A stretch of 49,850 nt of DNA. Origin: Ruminococcus sp. UBA3280 (GTDB lineage Bacteria > Bacillota > Clostridia > Oscillospirales > Ruminococcaceae). The translations under genes were made by a program, and so were the position numbers. The DNA is taken from assembly GCA_002362175.1 (NCBI GenBank), contig DETU01000079.1, positions 25,884 through 75,733 of the forward strand, written 5' to 3'. The notes beneath the pieces were generated by a model. That model was not told where the DNA came from. It ran no database searches and saw only the letters and a list, made by a program, of their open reading frames with translations. Shown piece by piece: positions 1 to 9,400 of this stretch; within the stretch, counting starts at the first letter, position 1; the number at the start of each line of letters is the position of its first letter.

Positions 1-77
1 TTTTATTATATTTAATAGTATAAAAAATCAAAGAGGGAAGTGTATACAGAAAGAATACGGAATTATCACAGATTGTA

Positions 78-106
78 TTGACAAAAATGAAAAATTGTGA
101 TAAAAT
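78..106 (+). promoter_or_regulatory. Sigma-A-type promoter of the pyrH operon
   Basis: TTGACA at 78-83 and TAAAAT at 101-106 are separated by exactly 17 bases, which is close to a consensus vegetative promoter. It lies about 50 bases upstream of the pyrH start and is the only good promoter before the cluster that runs to polC. I see no terminator or structured leader between it and pyrH. Confidence 0.75.
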
Positions 107-155
107 TAACGTATCATTTGGATAATATATGTATTGAAAAGCGTGAGGTGCGAAT

Positions 156-866
156 ATGGAACCAAAATATAAAAGAATATTATTAAAGGTAAGTGGTGAA
201 GCTTTAGCAGGCGAAAAGAAGAACGGTCTGAACTTTGACATTATCACAGACATATGTAAAAGTATAAAAAAGTGTGTTGATGAGGGTGTAGAAGTTGCTG
301 TTGTCGTTGGAGGAGGAAACTTCTGGCGTGGACGTTCAAGCGGTGCTATGGACAGAACCCGTGCCGACCATATCGGTATGCTGGCAACTGCTATGAATGC
401 ACTTGCTCTTGCAGATTCTCTTGAAGCTCTCGGTTGTGTTGTACGTGTTCAGACGGCTATCACCATGCAGCAGGTAGCAGAACCCTATATACGCAATAAG
501 GCTGTGAATCATCTGAATAAGGGAAGGGTGGTTATTTTCGGCTGTGGTACGGGCAATCCGTTCTTCTCTACCGACACTGCGGCTTCTCTCCGTGCGGTTG
601 AAATTGAAGCTGATATTTTTCTCAAAGCAACTCTTGTTGACGGAGTTTATGACAAAGACCCCCACAAATATGATGACGCTAAAAAATACAGCACGCTTAC
701 TTTCAGTCAGGTTCTCAGTGAAGAACTTGCTGTCATGGACAGTACTGCGGCTACAATGTGCCGTGACAACAAAATGAAAATGCTTGTATTCGACCTCTCA
801 CGCCCCGACAATATATATGACGCTGTCATGGGCAAAGAAGTGGGTACAATAGTTTCAGAAGAATAA
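156..866 (+). CDS. pyrH: UMP kinase
   Basis: Phosphorylates UMP to UDP with ATP in cytoplasmic pyrimidine nucleotide synthesis; bacterial enzymes are hexamers of the amino-acid-kinase fold. The 236 residues are full length. The N-terminal KVSGEALAG phosphate loop, the VVVGGGNFWRG nucleotide-binding loop, the DRTRADHIGMLAT UMP-site segment and the GTGNPFFSTDTAA active-site segment are all visible. A GAGGTG ribosome binding site precedes the ATG. It is first in an operon and is followed 25 bases later by frr, the usual pyrH-frr pairing of Firmicutes. Nothing looks broken. Confidence 0.97.
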   Translation: MEPKYKRILLKVSGEALAGEKKNGLNFDIITDICKSIKKCVDEGVEVAVVVGGGNFWRGRSSGAMDRTRADHIGMLATAMNALALADSLEALGCVVRVQTAITMQQVAEPYIRNKAVNHLNKGRVVIFGCGTGNPFFSTDTAASLRAVEIEADIFLKATLVDGVYDKDPHKYDDAKKYSTLTFSQVLSEELAVMDSTAATMCRDNKMKMLVFDLSRPDNIYDAVMGKEVGTIVSEE

Positions 867-891
867 TTTTAATTGAAAGGAATCATATACA

Positions 892-1446
892 ATGAAAGAA
901 CAGATTAATCTCGCAAAGGAAAAAATGAACAAGAGTCTTAACGCTCTCGGCAATGAATTTGCCTCAATCCGTGCAGGACGTGCAAACCCTGCTGTTCTCG
1001 ATAAGGTTTTTGTTGACTATTACGGAGCTCCTACACCTGTAAATCAGATGGCAGCAGTTTCAGTTGCAGAGGCAAGAATCCTCGTTGTTCAGCCTTGGGA
1101 CAAGTCATCACTCAAACTTATTGAAAAGGCTATTCAGGCTTCAGACATCGGTATCAATCCCACCAATGACGGTAATGTTATCCGTCTTGCATTTCCTCAG
1201 CTCACAGAGGAAAGACGTAAGGAACTCTGTAAGGATATAAAAAAGTATGGTGAGGAATGTAAAGTCACAATCCGTTCAATCAGACGTGACACAATGGACA
1301 AGTTTAAGGTAATGAAGAAAAATTCCGAAATAACTGAAGATGACCTCAAAGACTGTGAGAAGAAAGTACAGGATTTGACAGACAAATTCTGTGCAGAAGT
1401 TGACAAATCCGTTTCCGCAAAGGAAAAAGAAATCATGACTGTCTGA
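892..1446 (+). CDS. frr: Ribosome recycling factor
   Basis: Releases the post-termination ribosome from mRNA together with EF-G. At 184 residues it has the standard family length. It starts with the long helix typical of RRF (KEKMNKSLNALGNEFASIRA), has the conserved R-x-GRANPAVLD segment near residue 30 and the YGAPTPVNQMA segment near residue 45, and ends in a charged helical arm. GAAAGG lies just upstream of the ATG. It is followed 10 bases later by uppS, in the conserved order pyrH-frr-uppS-cdsA. Confidence 0.97.
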   Translation: MKEQINLAKEKMNKSLNALGNEFASIRAGRANPAVLDKVFVDYYGAPTPVNQMAAVSVAEARILVVQPWDKSSLKLIEKAIQASDIGINPTNDGNVIRLAFPQLTEERRKELCKDIKKYGEECKVTIRSIRRDTMDKFKVMKKNSEITEDDLKDCEKKVQDLTDKFCAEVDKSVSAKEKEIMTV

Positions 1447-1456
1447 TTGGAGAAAT

Positions 1457-2197
1457 ATGGCATTATTTGGTAAAAAGGAAAAGGAAGAACAGTCTTTGCC
1501 GGCTGTTCTTCCTCAGCACGTCGGTTTTATAATGGACGGCAACGGTCGCTGGGCTAAGAAACGTGGTCTGCCACGCTCTTTCGGACACCGTGAGGGTGCA
1601 AAGAATTTCAAGAAGATAGTTCGCTACTGTAAGGACATTGGTCTGAAAAATATTTCATTCTATGCGTTCTCTACTGAAAACTGGCAGAGACCGACCGACG
1701 AAGTGAATACTATCATGGAGCTTTTCCGTGACTATATCGTTGATGTAAGAAACTTCCTAAGCGAAAATACAAGAATGATTTTTCTTGGTGACAAGTCGGC
1801 ATTTGATGAGGACTTACAGCAAAAGATGATTAAACTTGAACAGGATACTGCTCATTATACCGAAATGAATTTAATGATGGCGGTAAACTATGGCGGACGT
1901 GACGAAATTGCCCACGCTTCACGTATGCTTGCTCAGAAAGTAAAAGACGGCGAAATCAATCCCGAAGATATAACAGAACAGTCAGTAGCCGATAATCTGT
2001 ATACGGCAGGTTTTCCCGACGTTGACCTGTTAATCCGTCCAAGCGGTGAACTGCGGTTATCCAACTATCTGATATGGCAGTGTGCGTATGCGGAATACTA
2101 TTTCACAGACGTTTTATGGCCTGATTTCAGCCCGAAAGAACTTGACAAAGCGTTGATAGAGTTTCAGAACAGAAACAGACGTTTTGGAGGTGTATGA
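1457..2197 (+). CDS. uppS: Isoprenyl (undecaprenyl) diphosphate synthase
   Basis: Cis-prenyltransferase that condenses isopentenyl diphosphate units onto farnesyl diphosphate to make the C55 carrier lipid for cell-wall precursors. It has 246 residues. GFIMDGNGRWAKKRG near residues 24-38 holds the catalytic Asp; FGHREG, AFSTENWQRP and RPSGELRLSNYLIWQ are the other family signatures. In the last one Pro replaces the more usual Thr, a conservative-looking change. Its 3' end overlaps cdsA by four bases, suggesting translational coupling. Neighbouring dxr and ispG supply MEP-pathway precursors to this enzyme. Confidence 0.95.
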   Translation: MALFGKKEKEEQSLPAVLPQHVGFIMDGNGRWAKKRGLPRSFGHREGAKNFKKIVRYCKDIGLKNISFYAFSTENWQRPTDEVNTIMELFRDYIVDVRNFLSENTRMIFLGDKSAFDEDLQQKMIKLEQDTAHYTEMNLMMAVNYGGRDEIAHASRMLAQKVKDGEINPEDITEQSVADNLYTAGFPDVDLLIRPSGELRLSNYLIWQCAYAEYYFTDVLWPDFSPKELDKALIEFQNRNRRFGGV

Positions 2198-3087
2198 TGC
2201 TTACAAGAATTATTTCGGGAGCGGTCGGCGTTGTGATAATGGCGGTAGTGCTGTACTTCCATAATACAATGGTACTACCGATAGCGGTGGCGTTGATAAT
2301 AGTCGTAATGCTGTACGAACTGTTAAGAGCCGTAAAGATGCACAAGTGCATACCTGTTCTGATAGCTTCGGAATTTTGCGGTATAGTTATGCCGTTTATT
2401 CATGCTACCGGTGACGATTTCACTTATGCAGATTATACTTATACAGGTCCTCAGTTACCTTTCAGTGCAGGAAGTTTTATCTGTGGTGAAGTTAATTTTT
2501 TTATATCATTCGTAATAACATTATTATGTGCGTTTGTGATATTCGTGACGTGGCTGAAAAAGCACAAGGAAATAAAATATGAACAGGTATTCTTTGTACT
2601 TGCCGTAATGGTACTTGTACCGCAGGCTATGTCAGCTATGGTACGCATTAACCAATATAGCGAAAATGATGGTCTTTTCCTGCTTATAATGGGACTTTGC
2701 GGTGCATGGATTGCCGACACGGGAGCATATTTTTCAGGAGTTGCATTAGGCAAGCACAAACTCTGTCCCGAAATCAGTCCCAAAAAGACAATTGAGGGCT
2801 TTATAGGCGGTATTCTTACAACAGGTATTGTATACGCTGTGGCTTTCTGTGTACGTGGCGGAGGATTTGACTTAAAAACTTCACTGTTTGCGTTTATTAT
2901 GGGAGCAGTGTGTGCAGTTATCGGAACGGTAGGCGATTTGTCCGCATCAATGGTGAAAAGACAGATAGGCTTTAAAGACTATGGTAAAATTATGCCCGGT
3001 CACGGCGGTCTTATGGACAGATTCGACAGCGTATTATTCGTATTGCCGACATTTTACGCATTTATGGTAATATTTTCTATATTATAA
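2194..3087 (+). CDS. cdsA: Phosphatidate cytidylyltransferase
   Basis: Integral membrane enzyme that makes CDP-diacylglycerol from phosphatidic acid and CTP. The 297 residues contain many hydrophobic segments beginning at the N-terminus. The family signature lies in the last third: SPKKTIEGFIGG, then GDLSASMVKR and KIMPGHGGLMDRFDS, where the acidic residues bind metal and substrate. Two ATGs stand in tandem at 2194 and 2197; GGAGG at 2186-2190 fits the second slightly better, so the protein may start one residue later. It overlaps uppS by four bases. Confidence 0.94.
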   Translation: MMLTRIISGAVGVVIMAVVLYFHNTMVLPIAVALIIVVMLYELLRAVKMHKCIPVLIASEFCGIVMPFIHATGDDFTYADYTYTGPQLPFSAGSFICGEVNFFISFVITLLCAFVIFVTWLKKHKEIKYEQVFFVLAVMVLVPQAMSAMVRINQYSENDGLFLLIMGLCGAWIADTGAYFSGVALGKHKLCPEISPKKTIEGFIGGILTTGIVYAVAFCVRGGGFDLKTSLFAFIMGAVCAVIGTVGDLSASMVKRQIGFKDYGKIMPGHGGLMDRFDSVLFVLPTFYAFMVIFSIL

Positions 3088-3093
3088 AAATCA

Positions 3094-3137
3094 CGAAAGG
3101 AGACTAAACGTTATATTATACGGGTAGTCCCTTTTCG
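3094..3137 (+). terminator. Imperfect hairpin between cdsA and dxr
   Basis: The arms at 3094-3106 and 3125-3137 can form a 13-pair stem with one G-U pair and one mismatch around an 18-base loop. The following bases are T-rich but not a clean U tract. It may be a partial terminator or mRNA-processing element that sets the ratio of cdsA to dxr expression. The first arm contains an AAAGGAG that resembles a ribosome binding site but has no start codon after it. Confidence 0.35.
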
Positions 3138-3184
3138 CATTTTAGCAGGAAATTTTCATATACTTTTAATAAGGAGATATAATA

Positions 3185-4333
3185 ATGAACAAGACAGTTT
3201 CTGTTTTAGGGTCAACCGGCTCTATAGGTACGCAGTCGCTGGAAGTCTGTAAAAAGCACGGTTTCAGGGTTTACGGACTTTCCGCCAACAACAACATCGA
3301 CCTGCTCGAACAGCAGACAAGAAAATTCAGACCTGAATATGTATGTATCTATAATAAGGAAAAATATACGGAACTTAAACAACGTCTTGCGGATACGGAG
3401 ACAAAAATTCTGTGCGGTATGGACGGACTCTGCGAAATTGCTTCACTGAAGCAGAATGACATTGTGCTTAATTCAGTTGTCGGAATGGTCGGACTTCTTC
3501 CGACCCTTACCGCAATAAACGCAGGAAAAGACATTGCACTTGCAAACAAGGAAACACTTGTTGCAGGTGGTGAAATAGTAATGTCCTCGGCAAAGGAAAA
3601 GGGTGTTAAGATATACCCCGTTGACAGTGAACATTCCGCTATTTTTCAGTGTTTACAGGGAAACAAAAGGGAACAGTTAAGCAGGATTATCCTCACAGCT
3701 TCGGGCGGTCCTTTTTTCAAAAAGACTTATGAAGATTTGAAGAAAGTCACAAAAGCCGACGCACTTAAACACCCTAACTGGAGTATGGGTAACAAAATTA
3801 CCATTGATTCCGCAACACTCATGAATAAGGGTCTTGAATTTATTGAGGCAAAGTGGCTTTTCGACCTCGAACCCGAACAGATTGAAATTGTCGTGCATCG
3901 TCAGAGTGTTGTACATTCTGCTGTGGAATATAACGACTATTCGGTTATTGCACAGCTTGGTGTGCCTGACATGAAAATTCCGATTCAGTATGCACTTCTT
4001 TATCCCGACAGGTTTGAATGTCCGACAAAACGTCTTTCACTTACCGATTACGGCAGTCTTACCTTTGAAAAGCCCGACTATGAGACTTTCAGATGCCTTT
4101 CGTCTGCAATAAAGGCGATTAAACTCGGCGGTGCGTATCCGTGCCTTGTGAACTCTGCAAATGAAGAAGCTGTAAAAGCGTTCCTGAACGACGAAATTCC
4201 GTTTATTGAAATTGGTGAAATAGTGTCATCGGTTACGGAAAAATTCGCCCCTGCTCAGATAAACGGTTATGAAGATGTTGTCAGAGCCGATATTTCCGCA
4301 AGAGAATACGTCCGTAATATTATAGAAAAATAA
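3185..4333 (+). CDS. dxr: 1-deoxy-D-xylulose 5-phosphate reductoisomerase
   Basis: Converts DXP to MEP using NADPH and a divalent metal, the first committed step of the MEP isoprenoid route. The 382 residues match the family. The N-terminal GSTGSIGTQSLEV is the NADPH site; ANKETLVAGGE, VDSEHSAIFQCL (metal ligands D and E), ASGGPFF, SATLMNKGLEFIEAKWLF and HRQSVVHS are all present. A strong AAGGAG lies 9 bases before the ATG. With ispG downstream and uppS upstream, this operon holds early, late and consuming steps of isoprenoid synthesis. Confidence 0.97.
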   Translation: MNKTVSVLGSTGSIGTQSLEVCKKHGFRVYGLSANNNIDLLEQQTRKFRPEYVCIYNKEKYTELKQRLADTETKILCGMDGLCEIASLKQNDIVLNSVVGMVGLLPTLTAINAGKDIALANKETLVAGGEIVMSSAKEKGVKIYPVDSEHSAIFQCLQGNKREQLSRIILTASGGPFFKKTYEDLKKVTKADALKHPNWSMGNKITIDSATLMNKGLEFIEAKWLFDLEPEQIEIVVHRQSVVHSAVEYNDYSVIAQLGVPDMKIPIQYALLYPDRFECPTKRLSLTDYGSLTFEKPDYETFRCLSSAIKAIKLGGAYPCLVNSANEEAVKAFLNDEIPFIEIGEIVSSVTEKFAPAQINGYEDVVRADISAREYVRNIIEK

Positions 4334-4360
4334 TCATTCTGAAAGGAGATTGATATTACA

Positions 4361-5425
4361 ATGGGCATAATTATTGCAATAATAATTTTTGGACTTATAG
4401 TAATGGTTCATGAATTCGGGCATTTTATCTGTGCAAAGCTAAGTAAAGTAAGAGTACTGGAATTTTCAATAGGCATGGGACCTAAAATAATACAGAAGAA
4501 AAAAGGTGAAACAATGTATTCACTCAGGCTTCTGCCCGTCGGCGGTTACTGTGCAATGGAGGGGGAAGATGAGGATTCTGACGACCCTCACAGTTTCCGC
4601 AGTGCAAAACTATGGAAACGTATGATAATACTTGTTGCAGGAGCAGGAATGAATTTTGTTTTGGGGTTTGTGGCAATAGTTGTCATGATGTCAATGCTCA
4701 GCACTGTTCCGACTACTCAGATATCGGGATTCAGTGCCATAGAACTTGAGGACGGTACTCTTGAACGTCATTCAGCAAGCTATGATTCAGGTCTCAGACA
4801 CGACGATATTTTCTATGAAATTGACGGCACACGCATTTTCAGTATGCTTGACCTGAATTATATTCTTTCATCTTCTCCCGATAATGTACACGACGTTGTT
4901 GTTAAACGTGACGGTGAAAAAATGGAAATTGACGATGTTAAATTTGAAAACGCAAACGGCGGAACGGTTGATTTTGGTCTTGTACAGAAAAACAAAAATC
5001 CGATTACTGTTTTAAGAGGTTCGGGAGAAATGTTTATGTCAATGGGACATATCGTGGGAATGTCTCTCAAACAGCTTGTTTCGGGTCAGGCAAAAAAAGA
5101 AGATGTTTCCGGACCTGTGGGAGTTGTTACGGCTATAAACGAAACCACTCAGGAAAGTGAAGATGCAAAAGACACTTTTTTCAATCTCGTCTATATGACC
5201 GCTTTGATTACCATAAATATCGGTATATTCAATCTTCTCCCCATTCCTGGACTTGATGGTGGTCGTCTTATCTTCTGCTTTATCGAACTTATCAGGCGTA
5301 AACCCGTAAAGCCTGAACATGAGGGATATGTACACCTTGCCGGAATGTTACTTCTTTTCGGTATAATGATTTTTGCAACATATAATGATATTGTGCGTCT
5401 TATTTCAGGAGGAGGACAATTATGA
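4361..5425 (+). CDS. rseP: Site-2 intramembrane zinc protease
   Basis: Membrane metalloprotease of the RseP/RasP/SpoIVFB M50 class, which cleaves transmembrane substrates such as anti-sigma factors and leftover signal peptides. The 354 residues start with a hydrophobic helix carrying HEFGH at residues 17-21 (zinc ligands and catalytic Glu). A PDZ-like domain fills the middle, and the C-terminal membrane region has LLPIPGLDGGRL with the third zinc ligand Asp. AAAGGAG precedes the ATG. The stop overlaps ispG by four bases. Position between dxr and ispG is common in clostridia. Confidence 0.93.
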   Translation: MGIIIAIIIFGLIVMVHEFGHFICAKLSKVRVLEFSIGMGPKIIQKKKGETMYSLRLLPVGGYCAMEGEDEDSDDPHSFRSAKLWKRMIILVAGAGMNFVLGFVAIVVMMSMLSTVPTTQISGFSAIELEDGTLERHSASYDSGLRHDDIFYEIDGTRIFSMLDLNYILSSSPDNVHDVVVKRDGEKMEIDDVKFENANGGTVDFGLVQKNKNPITVLRGSGEMFMSMGHIVGMSLKQLVSGQAKKEDVSGPVGVVTAINETTQESEDAKDTFFNLVYMTALITINIGIFNLLPIPGLDGGRLIFCFIELIRRKPVKPEHEGYVHLAGMLLLFGIMIFATYNDIVRLISGGGQL

Positions 5426-6459
5426 GAAATATAAAACCCGTAAAAGTCGGGGACTGCGTTCTTGACGGAAAACACATATATATACAGTCAATGCTGAATG
5501 TACGTTCCGACGATATAGAGGGAAGTGTAAAACAGGCTGTTGAACTGGAGAAAGCAGGCTGTGAGATTATACGTGCGGCTATTCCCGACATGGAAGCCAT
5601 CAGACTGATTCCCGCAATAAAGGAAGCCGTAAAGATTCCGCTTGTTGCCGACATTCATTTTGATTACAGACTTGCCATTGAGTCCGCACACGCAGGAGTT
5701 GACAAAATCCGTATCAACCCCGGTAATATAGGCGGAAACGACAGGGTAAAACAGGTTGTTGATGTATGCCGTTCAAAGAATATTCCCATAAGAATAGGCG
5801 TTAATTCAGGTTCTCTTGAAAAGGAACTGCTTGCCAAGTACGGTTCGCCCACGCCCGAAGCTCTTGTGGAGAGTGCTTTGAATCATGCTGAACTGCTGGA
5901 ACGTTTTGATTTTGATGACATTGTGATTTCAATAAAGTCATCTGATGTAAACAAGATGATTTCTTCATACCGTCTTGCTTCTGAAAAATGCCGTTATCCG
6001 TTACATCTTGGTGTAACGGAGGCAGGTACGGAACGTATGGGAATCATAAAGTCTGCTGTAGGAATCGGTTCGCTTCTCTGCGACGGAATCGGCGAAACTA
6101 TACGTGTATCGCTTACCGACGACCCTGTAAAAGAAATTTATGCGGCTAAAGATATTCTGAACTGTATCGGAAAACGTGAGTGTGTCAGACTTGTTGCCTG
6201 TCCCACCTGCGGACGTACAAGAATAGACCTTGTAAAAGTTGCGAAACAGGTTGAAGAAGCTGTAAAGGATATGGACAAGAATATAACTGTTGCTGTAATG
6301 GGCTGTATAGTGAACGGACCGGGAGAAGCACGTGAAGCCGATATAGGAATAGCAGGAGGAAACGGCTGTGCGGTCATTTTCAGAAAAGACGGCTCACAGC
6401 GGAAAATAAAAGAGGAGGATATTGTCAGCGAGCTTATGGCGGAGATTGACAAGCTTTGA
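5422..6459 (+). CDS. ispG: 4-hydroxy-3-methylbut-2-en-1-yl diphosphate synthase
   Basis: [4Fe-4S] enzyme that reduces MEcPP to HMBPP, the penultimate MEP-pathway step. The 345 residues show the N-terminal TIM-barrel part (VQ-like start KHIYIQSMLN, then RAAIPDMEA, LVADIHFDYRLA, IRINPGNIGG) and the C-terminal cluster domain with CPTCGRTRIDL and GCIVNGPGEAREAD, which supply three Cys and one Glu ligand. GGAGGAGG precedes the ATG, which overlaps the rseP stop. The gene ends one base before polC. Confidence 0.97.
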   Translation: MRNIKPVKVGDCVLDGKHIYIQSMLNVRSDDIEGSVKQAVELEKAGCEIIRAAIPDMEAIRLIPAIKEAVKIPLVADIHFDYRLAIESAHAGVDKIRINPGNIGGNDRVKQVVDVCRSKNIPIRIGVNSGSLEKELLAKYGSPTPEALVESALNHAELLERFDFDDIVISIKSSDVNKMISSYRLASEKCRYPLHLGVTEAGTERMGIIKSAVGIGSLLCDGIGETIRVSLTDDPVKEIYAAKDILNCIGKRECVRLVACPTCGRTRIDLVKVAKQVEEAVKDMDKNITVAVMGCIVNGPGEAREADIGIAGGNGCAVIFRKDGSQRKIKEEDIVSELMAEIDKL

Positions 6460-6460
6460 T

Positions 6461-9400
6461 ATGAATATAAATCTGTCTGAATTTTTAAAGGAATATTGCG
6501 GTGAAATCCCTGAAAGTATAAGACAGGGAGAAATTTTTAAGCTTACATATTCCGAAAAACTTGATAACATCAATTTTTTTGCACTCTTTAAAAAGCTTGT
6601 TCCGAGTGACGATATTTTCGCTTTTGAAAAAACGGTTGAAAACGCAATAAAGGTGGACAAAATCCGCCTTTTCTGCCGTTACCCGTCTGAGATTTTCGGC
6701 AGGAACTGCTATGAAGAAATGTTAAAACTGCTTAAAAGGGACATTCCTGTAATAAACGGTTTTCTTGACGGTGCGGACGTTCAGTTCAGTGAAAAGAAAA
6801 TTTCAATAAATCTTGCACACGGTGGCAGGGATATTCTTGAAAAATATCACTTCTGCCGTTCTTTTTCACAACTTATATATAATCAGTTCGGTATTGAAAC
6901 AAATGTAAATCTGAACGGCGGTGAGACGGTTTCTTCCGAAGAATACAATGAAATGATTGAAAAAATATCAGCGGAACTTCCCGACTACAGTTCACAGCTT
7001 GTGCAGGAAAACAACAAACCCGACGAAGAATGCCCACCGCCTGTACCGAGTCAGCCTGTTGATATAGATTCGCTTGATACGGAATTTGACAAGGAGTCTG
7101 CGGAAATAGTAACAGGAAAGGCAATACGTGAAAAGCCCGTTTCGATTTCAGAGGCGGTACAGCGTTTAGGTGATAAACTTGTTGTTGTGGGTGACATTTT
7201 TGCTTCTGAATTTAAGGAGCTAAGAAACGAAAAAACGGTAGTCACCTTTGATATTACCGATTACAGCGGTTCACTCAAAGTAAAGATTTTTGCAAAAAAC
7301 GATGAAGTTGAAAGCATGAATCTCTCGTCTTTGAAAAAGGGAACAACGCTTCTTGTTTCGGGAAAAATTGATTTTGATAATTTTGCTCATGATATAACTA
7401 TATCGCCAAACTCAGTTATAAAAGTAAAAAGGATACCTAAAATGGACAACTATCCTGAAAAACGTGTTGAACTTCATTGTCACACAAATATGTCGGCAAT
7501 GGACGCAGTAACAGACCCCGTAACGCTGATAAACAGAGCAGCAATGTGGGGACATCAGGCTATGGCAATTACAGACCATGGTGCAGTGCAGGCTTTTCCC
7601 GACTGTATGTACAATATGCCGAAAAATTTCAAAGTGATTTACGGCTGTGAGGCTTATGTTGTCAACGACCTCGACCGTCCGCTTATTCTTAAAAATCCCG
7701 ACGGCAGAAGCATTAACGACGAAATAATTATTTTTGACGTTGAAACCACGGGACTTAGTTTCTCAGGAGACAGGCTTACGGAAATAGGTGCGGTAAAACT
7801 CAAAAATCTACAGGTAATAGATAGTTTCAATACAAAGGTAAATCCTGAAAAGCATATCCCCGAAAATATTACGGAACTTACGGGAATAAGCGACGAAGAT
7901 GTTAAAGACGCTCCCAAGGAAAAAGAAGCAATAAAGAAATTCATGGAGTTTTGCGGTGAAAACCCCGTCCTTGTGGCACATAATGCGAATTTTGATACAA
8001 CATTTATAAATGAAGCCTGCAAACGCAGTAATATTGACTTTGAATACAACTGGATTGATACTCTTATTCTGTGTCAGGTAATGCTCCCCGAAATGGGACG
8101 GCATAAACTGAACTACGTCGCAAAAAAGCTTAAACTCGGCAAGTTCGACCACCACAGAGCATCAGATGATGCCTTTATGCTTGCAAAGATATATATTGAA
8201 CTTATCGGACGGCTTGTCAGTGAAAAGCATATAGAAACTCTTGATGACCTAAATTCAAAAACCAATGAAGTTGATGTCAAAAAACTTAAATCATATCATC
8301 AGATTATACTTGTAAGAAATCAGGCGGGTCTTAAAAATCTTTACCGTCTTGTATCGTACAGCAATCTTGACTATTTCTATAAAAAACCGCTTATTCCGAA
8401 ATCTGTTTTGCAGTCGCACCGTGAAGGACTTATTTTCGGAAGTGCCTGTGAAGCGGGAGAACTTTTTCAGGCTATGTTGAATAATAAACCGGAAGAAGAA
8501 ATTGAAAAGCTTGCAAAGTTTTATGACTATCTTGAAATTCAGCCTATATGCAACAATGAGTTTATGGTGCGTGAAGGAACAGCCGAAAATGATGAGGAAT
8601 TAAAGAACTATAACAGACGTATTGTTGCACTGGGTGAAAAACTGAATATTCCCGTTTGTGCAACCTGCGACGTTCATTTTATAGACCCTAAAGACGCTAT
8701 TTACCGTAAAATTATTCTTGCAAGCATGGGTTTCAAAGATACCGAAAACCAGGCTCCTCTTTATTTCAGGACAACAGAAGAAATGCTTGCGGAGTTTCAG
8801 TTTCTCGGAGAGGATAAGGCAAAAGAAGTTGTTATTACAAATACAAATATGATTGCCGATATGGTTGAAGTGGTAAGACCTATCCCGAAAGGAACTTTTA
8901 CCCCCACTATTGATGGTGCGGAGGAAGAACTTAAAAAAATCACTCATGACAAGGCGTATGAAATATACGGCAACCCATTACCCGAAATTGTTGAAAAACG
9001 TCTTGACAGGGAACTTTCTTCAATCATAAAGCACGGTTTTTCTGTTCTCTACATAATCGCACAAAAACTTGTATGGAACTCTGTTGAAAACGGTTACCTT
9101 GTCGGTTCACGAGGTTCTGTAGGTTCTTCGTTTGTTGCTTCAATGGCAGGAATATCGGAAGTAAATCCTCTCCCCCCGCATTATATATGTCCGAAGTGCA
9201 AACACAGTGAATTTCTTACAGACGGTCAATACGGTTCAGGCTTTGACCTTCCTCCGAAAAAATGTCCCGAATGTAATACCGATATGCTCCGTGAGGGACA
9301 TGATATTCCTTTTGAAACCTTTCTCGGATTTGACGGCGACAAAGCCCCTGATATAGACCTTAATTTTTCGGGTGAATATCAGTCGCACGCTCACCGCTAT